64,000 nucleotides of DNA from Nepenthes gracilis. Taxonomy: Eukaryota; Streptophyta; Magnoliopsida; Caryophyllales; Nepenthaceae. The stretch lies in the NCBI GenBank assembly GCA_033239525.1, contig BSYO01000035.1, forward strand, positions 7,972,627 through 8,036,626, in the 5' to 3' direction. Under the pieces are notes generated by a model. It saw only the letters and a list, made by a program, of their open reading frames with translations. It made no database searches and was not told where the DNA came from. Every line of letters starts with the position of its first letter. Positions within the stretch are counted from its first letter, which is position 1. The position numbers and the translations under genes are program-made. Below, in pieces: positions 58,183-64,000 of the stretch.

Positions 58183-61100
58183 TATATCCAAAGTACTGAA
58201 TGAAGCTCTTTAACCTATGCCTCTCTAGCCTTATCTAGCATGGTATTCATCTCATGCACTATAGTCTAGTTGTTCACCTCGATTTTCCTGTTCCTTTTGG
58301 GATATGAGACCGGTGTGTGTACCGGACAAATTTTAAGGCTCTAGTAGTACTTTGAGAATCACTTGTAAGAGAATTAAGTGCCATTATCCTAACCACGTCA
58401 TTAAGAATGCCGAATCTACAAGGAATTCTTTGACATAGGAACTTGGCCCCATTTTGCTTGGTGATCCTACCTAAAGGTGAGGCCTCTATCCACTTTATGA
58501 AGTAATCAATGCTAATGATAATGAATTTTTGTTTCCCCATGGCTCTGAAGAATGGCTCCAATATATCCATTCCCTATTGTGTGAAAGGCTAAGAAGCTTA
58601 TAATGTCATGAATTCTGTTAGAGTTGTCTTATGACATTTCCATGGATCTGACAACTATCACATTTTTTGACAAACTTTATTGCATCTTTTTTGATACTTG
58701 GTTGATAATATCTTTGTATTATAATTTTGAACAAGAGGTTCTTTCCCCCTACATGTGCCCTGTAAATTCTGAGATGTACTTTTAGGAGGGTGTAGTCAAC
58801 TTCGGCCGGTCAAAGGTAGCACATATAGGGTATCAAGTTGCCCCTTCAATATAAAGTTCCATAAATGATCATTTACCAGCTAGTAGTCTTAGTGCTTAGT
58901 CATTTGATAGGCTGTAGTTTTGGAGGTAGTCTAAATATGGGCTCATCCAAGTTGCATTGTCCATGACTTGGAGGATTTCATCTATCTCAATGCTTGGCTC
59001 TGTAAAGTTTCTTGCATATCTCTTACATATTGCTCTAGACAACTCAATATAATCATCTTAGAGAGGCAATTGGCGTTCCAATTGTTCCCTAGGGGAATAT
59101 GGAGGAACTCATACCTATTGAGGCTTGATAGCAGGTTTTGTGCTTTGAAGAGTTATTTAGCTAGGTTGGGATTATTTGCTCAAAGTAAGCCAATATTTGA
59201 TTAATGACTAGTTCGGAATAACTGTAGATGATTAGGCTCCTAATAGAACACTCATTGGCTAGCTTCAAACCAATTAATAGGGCTTTATTATCGGCCACAT
59301 TGTTGATTGTTGGGAATCCTAACGCGATCAAATATTTACTCAAGCTCCATTACTTTGGGGGAGGTTAGAATTACCTCTATCCTACTACTTGTTTAACATG
59401 ATGCCCCATCCACATGTAGTGTCCAACAGGGCAATGCAGCCTCAAGAGGAGCCCTCAACATATTTTCCTCCACATTAGGGATTATCATTTTGGCAATAAA
59501 TCCCCTAGGGCCCAGCTCATTATAAATGTTGTGTCTAAAATTCTATGTCAAATTCACCCAATTCAATAGACCACTTAATCAAGCGCATTGATATTTTCAA
59601 CTTCTAAAGAATTCTCTTAAAGGGCTGGTCAGTGAATACCACAACTTTATGCACTTGAAAATAGAGCCTGAGTTTCCGTGCTGCAAATAGTAGGGGTAGA
59701 TCAATCTTCTCAATGTGAACATACTTGATTCTGAGTTGACCAAAACTTTGCTTACGTAGTACACCAGTCTCTAGACCCCTAGCTCTTCTTAATCAGGACG
59801 CCGATCAAAGACGTGTTAAAAATGGCCAAGTGTAGGTCCTCACCTTCCTTTGGGCAGGTGAGTAGAGACACATATATGTATTCTTTCAATTCACAGAAGA
59901 CCTACTAGCACTTATCTATCTATCAAAATCAATTCGTTTTGGCCCCACTCAAGGCCTTGAAGAACGATAGATATTTTTTTGGCAGATTTAGCCATGAATC
60001 GAGATAATGCCACTAACCACCCGGTGAGCCTCTAGACATCTTTGATCGTCTTAAGTAGTTATATACTCATAAGAGTTTAATTTTCTTCAGGTTGGCTTCA
60101 TTGTCATACTGAAAGACGATGAAATCTAAAAACTTTTTGAAAGTTATTGCAAATATACACTTGATTAGGTTTCAATTCATCTAGTAATTCCTAAGCACAT
60201 TGAAAGCCTCTGTGAGGTCTTTAAGATAGTTGTCATCCTACACAAATTTTACTAGCATATCATCCACATACACCTCCATGTTGTAGCCAATTTTTTACTT
60301 GAATATCTTATTAACAACCTCTCACAAGTCACGCCGGCATTCATCAAACTAAGGAAATATCTTTATAATAGTAGGGGTCTTGGTTCGTTATGAATGAGGT
60401 CATCCCTTCATTCTTGAGATCCATCTGGATCTAATTGCACCTTAAATAAGCATCATGAAGCCTAACATCTACTAACCGGAAGTGGAGTCTAACTATTGGT
60501 CAATTATGGAAAGTGAGAAGCTATCTTTAGGACATACTTTATTGCCATCTATAAAGTCAACACACATCCTCCATTTCTACTACTCTTTTTTTTATTATAA
60601 CAACATTAGATAACCAGTCAAGAAACTGGACCAAACTGGACCTCCCAAATAAATATGGCATCAAATGATTTTTTAACCTCTTCTTTTATCATTACTAGCT
60701 TCTCCACTGAGCAGTTCTATCTCTTTTGCCTTACAGGTTTATTACCAAAGATGAAGCTTAGCTTGTAAGTCATCAGGTCTATCGAGATACCCAGCTTATT
60801 TGTTGGTGTCCAGGCAAAGGCATCTAAGTTGATCCGTCTTAAGTCAATCATTTGTTGTCTAAGATCCCGACCCAATGAGAACCTGATTTAGACATATTTG
60901 TCTGGATCTTTAGGGTCTATCGGGATTTTGATTAGAGTTTTACCTAGCTATCCTTGTTGTAGAGAAACTTTGTCCTCAAATCAAACTCCTTATCAAGTGT
61001 GGGGGAGCCAAACCATTTATTTGGGTTAAGTAACAGTTTTGACTTGTCACCTAATCTATCATTACTTCTCCAATCCTATATTTAGTTCTAAATTTTATTT

Positions 61101-61450
61101 TCTAATCCCATATTTAGTTCTAAATTTTATTTTTAAATGCAGGATAGAGATCATAGCCTCAAAGTGGCTAGACAAGGCTAGCCCAAACTCGCATTGTAAA
61201 CAAAAGGCAAATCTACTACTAAGATGGTCAGTTGATGGGAAGTTGTGATTGGATATGTACCTATCATGATTTCTAGGTGCATGATCTCTCTAAATTAAAT
61301 TGATTCGTTGTCTAGTCCATACAGTGGTATGTCAAACAAATCCATTTGATGACATTTAAATTTAGCTTTAAAATCGCATCGAAGTAGAGAATGTATTTGG
61401 AGCTTCCATTATTAATTAAGACTCATTTTAGCTGGTAGTCAATTGCCCAT
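58183..61450 (-). pseudogene. Pol remnant of element D (reverse transcriptase, RNase H, integrase)
   Basis: Read on minus. Near 60275-60240, GYNMEVYVDDMLVKFV is the reverse transcriptase YVDD box. 59343-59161 is a plant-type second RNase H (NNVADNKALLIGLKLANE, LIIYSYSELVINQILAYFE). 58690-58600 is the integrase zinc region end (KKDAIKFVKKCDSCQIHGNVI). 58570-58274 is the integrase core (MDILEPFFRAMGKQKF, IDYFIKWIEASPLG, FLCQRIPCRFGI). A cellular-type RNase H together with this order is characteristic of the Tat lineage. Frames are broken by many stops. The protease is presumed at the right end, but I could not identify a clear active site. Confidence 0.82.
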
Positions 61451-62300
61451 CTAAACATGAATTGACATAATTAGAGGATCTAAATGGGGCCAATTATATG
61501 AGTCATATCGTTGACGTTAAAGCTAACCTTCTCATTTCCTACCCCTATATTTTGCCTCTCACTAATGGAAGCTCCCTCTAGGGGTCACAGTGCCACGACT
61601 CTTGTTGGTCTTGTAGTTATCATGTTAATAACTCTGGCTACCACCAAATTGTGTGGTTGTTCCAGTGGTTCGCCATCATTGTCCTTTTGATCTGCCCTGG
61701 GGTTCTATAGGTATTTCTTAAGGTATCCCTTATAAATCAAGGCCGCTATTTATTTTTATTGGATCTTGCAATCCTCAATGGTTATGACTCTGAAATCGAT
61801 GGTAGAGATAGTATTTTGACTAATCTCCTTCCTCCAGATTTTTGACTAATTCGAACAACTTTAGGAACTTCTCATTCTCGATTTGCATCAGAAAATTTAC
61901 TTGGTATCAGTGAGAAGTGTAAGGTATAGCGACTTGAATGCTCTGTATGTATCCTGCCCAGTCTTTTGCTCCTTCAAAAAAATCATTGGCATGCTGATTG
62001 TTTTTGTCCATTAGCTTTCCTCCATCAGATTGCCCTGGATGAGGGTTGTAGTCTAGGCGTTTCGACTAGCTGGCGTCATTGGCCCCTTCCACTATGAAAG
62101 CTCAAGTAATCGTCTATACCTCTAGGAACATCCTGAGGTCTTGCTGGACTAGGAATTTGAAAGAGTTACCTGGCTAGACAATCACTATTTAAGCATTTAA
62201 CTTCACATAGTCAATGAGCTTTTAAATGTTTCAGGCCTGTACATTGAATCAGCCTAAGGAGAAATTGAGGCTCTCATTCCGAGCCTATTTAACCCTAATG
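61451..62300 (-). pseudogene. Gag remnant of element D
   Basis: On minus near 61920-61740: QIENEKFLKLFELVKNLEEGD, then SKYYLYHRFQSHNH in place of the Tat gag pattern KYC.FHRDHGHDTEDC; the zinc-like Cys and several His are lost. Upstream (about 62230-61930) KQKTGQDTYRAFKSL-like sequence fits the capsid. Stops interrupt all frames. Confidence 0.65.
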
Positions 62301-63276
62301 AGGTGCTAGGATTTTTTTTTTTCCCCCTCTCTTCCATTAGAAGCAAAGTAGAAAAGAAATTGGTCAATTAATTCTTAAATGTCCCGATATAGTTTGGTCC
62401 TAATCTATGGAACTAAATCCGAGCATTTTCCTTTAAAGATAAAGAGAAACAAAGACAGGTCCCTCAAATTCTAAAAGCAAGGCAGAGTTAAAAAATGATC
62501 AAGATAACCTATTAGGATCAGTACTTTTATTGTATGGCTTTGGAGTCAGCATCTTTTAAACTTTTGGGGGGAGGGAATGCCTCCTCATATTTGAGGTAAA
62601 CAGGGTACTGCACAATTGAACTATCCTCTTAGCAGTGTTTTCTCTAAAGACATGCTTCTTTGTTCTTTTTATCCTTTTCTATACTTCAACAATGGAGGCA
62701 ATTCGTTTGGTTTGAAAAAGGTCCTCAACTACAAATGATTAGCTAATATTCTCAGTATCTATCTAGCCTGCAATGTATGTAGGATACTATTACAAGATCC
62801 CTCCTCCCAACGGGAGCATCACTTGAAATTCCACACGCTTCAATGATTCTGCCTCTCCGAGGTATATTCCCTACCTCTAAAATTTAGACAACCTTCAATG
62901 CCCAAGGAGACAAGGCGGTGGTGCGCCTCATGAAATACCAGAGATTAGGGCTTGATTTGTGATTTTTTGTTGGTGACTTTATTAACTTTTGACCTCTTAG
63001 AGGTCAACACTTGTAGTAGGGGGACTGCAATCTAATGAGGTTGGTCCTCAAATCTTTCTCAAAAGGATTTAAACAATCTTGACGTGCCTCAAGAGTTGAG
63101 CTGCCATCATCCCAATGTCTAGGGCTGCTGGAATTGGGTTTAGAGGGATGCTATGACAAGGCATACCCTTTTACAGTTGACTTAATTAGTCCCTGTGCAC
63201 TGGTGCTCACTAAGGTAGGTAATCGGTGGATCTTCGTCAGTGTATTCATGTTTTCGAAAGAATAAGTTGATTTACT
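62301..63276. other. 5' untranslated/leader region of element D
   Basis: No conserved domain is recognised. Contains a poly(T/C) run at 62310-62330. Confidence 0.4.
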
Positions 63277-63297
63277 CATTTTCAAATATGATGCCAA
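63277..63297 (-). other. Degenerate primer binding site of element D
   Basis: On minus GGCATCATATTTGAAAATGAG, read in two parts GGCATCATATTT and GAAAATGAG, fits the common Tat leader GGCGCCGTCTGT/GGGAATGAG at about two thirds of positions, mostly with changes expected from cytosine deamination. It lies directly inside the LTR edge. Confidence 0.45.
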
Positions 63298-63590
63298 TGA
63301 TAGAACAAAAGCCTTAGATGAAAAAGGATTCATTTTTCGGATTATTTTTCGACGCTCAAATCAATTTTAATCACCTATCAAACGAGTAGAAGAATAAGAA
63401 TGAGAAAAACTGGAAGACTAGGTTCTATAATGTTTGTTCTTTTGCCAAGAGAAAATTCCTTTTGAGTAGTTTTTATTAGAAGCGGCTCTTAGTTTTTGTG
63501 GTTTTTTTTTTTTATCCGCAACTCAAATTGTGGGCTTGTTGCCAACCATTCAAGTCATAATGGAATAATCTATGAACAATAACCGAAAAT
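63298..63590 (-). repeat. 5' LTR of element D (truncated)
   Basis: Starts TGATAGAACAAAAGCC on plus and aligns with 48666 onwards to about 63590, then similarity is lost. Confidence 0.6.
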
Positions 63591-64000
63591 CCAACAAAAT
63601 TCATAATGGGAGATTGATAATGACACCACAATCCTATAAGCTAAGAGCATTTTTTTATTTAGAATATTCTCATTTTTTCAATTATAAAAAGTTTATCCTA
63701 ATAAACTAAATTTCAAAAGTTATTAGATAATTTTAATATAATTTAGCATGTTATCATAGCCCTAATCATTTAAATTGTCAAAATAAAATCATTATAGAAA
63801 ATAGTAAAAGACTTAAAATAAAAAGACTCTCACAAATGACTCTACAATCACAAGTTACCTCTACCCAAAATCACCGGCAATGATAACCAATGGAAAGACC
63901 TCATCCAAATCTCACAAATATTCAGAATAAATTTTACTGCTAATATTAAAAATCAGAGAGAAAGAAAGAAAGAAAGAAATATCAATCCTCCCATTAACTT
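63591..64000. other. AT-rich flank with (GAAA)n
   Basis: No gene seen. A (GAAA)n run lies at 63957-63979. Confidence 0.5.

Larger units (their letters stand above)
48666..63590 (-). mobile_element. Tat-lineage Ty3/gypsy element D with antisense ORF, split by element C
   Basis: Homologous termini lie at 48666-49275 and 63298 to about 63590. Between them, reading on minus from the right: primer site, gag (about 62300-61500), protease and reverse transcriptase, RNase H (near 59340-59161) and integrase (58690-58183, then 54528 to about 54119), with element C inserted in the integrase. Left of pol is an ORF region on the plus strand (51222-53400), antisense to the element, then the 3' LTR. An extra antisense gene between pol and the 3' LTR is a known trait of Tat-lineage elements such as Grande. 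Without C the element is about 11.3 kb. All genes are broken. The right LTR appears truncated, since similarity ends near 63590. Confidence 0.78.

Noticed and set aside
1..64000. CRISPR array, rRNA genes or bacterial-type operons
   Set aside because: No regularly spaced short repeats, no rRNA-like sequence, and genes are spliced, as expected of a plant nuclear genome.

Overview
The window is nuclear DNA of a flowering plant. It holds two intron-rich, plant-type genes in AT-rich DNA that is full of decayed, nested LTR retrotransposons, microsatellites and a fragment of plastid DNA. Introns of up to 12.3 kb suggest a woody or early-diverging eudicot-type genome, but the species cannot be named from the sequence.

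Host genes. (1) A six-exon laccase on the minus strand (11837-14941, 586 aa, LAC17/LAC2-like) keeps every copper-ligand motif, a signal peptide and a miR397-type target site. Its upstream region has a TATA box and two lignin/secondary-wall MYB (AC/SMRE) elements. (2) A six-exon gene on the plus strand (30354-47677, 395 aa) encodes the Hsp70 nucleotide exchange factor FES1 (Fes1A/HspBP1-like, armadillo fold). Its 12.3 kb third intron contains an antisense gag-only LTR element and a broken sense-strand Ty3/gypsy element. Its fourth intron contains a tandemly duplicated plastid ycf2 fragment. The two genes share no pathway; they are neighbours separated by about 15 kb of gene-free DNA.

Repeats, left to right. 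1-8816: element A, an LTR element with 3.1 kb LTRs (left LTR cut by the window edge), with a 2.2 kb solo LTR inside its internal region. 8817-10866: element B, a minus-strand Ty3/gypsy gag-protease remnant plus its LTR, into which A inserted. 15149-30240: intergenic DNA with a 300-370 bp tandem duplication, LTR-like stretches, a possible SINE and long dinucleotide runs. 34086-38710: TR-GAG-like element in FES1 intron 3. About 39200-42880: decayed Ty3/gypsy gag-pol in the same intron. 48666 to about 63590: element D, a minus-strand Tat-lineage Ty3/gypsy element with an antisense extra ORF between pol and the 3' LTR. 54529-58182: element C, a small LTR element with unusual ORFs, inserted into the integrase region of D with a perfect TATAT target duplication.

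The strongest leads for something unusual are the antisense ORF of element D, the non-canonical ORFs of element C, the gag-only element with two zinc knuckles, the duplicated ycf2 insert, and the FES1 stop codon that overlaps a consensus splice donor. No CRISPR array, rRNA gene or convincing tRNA gene was seen.
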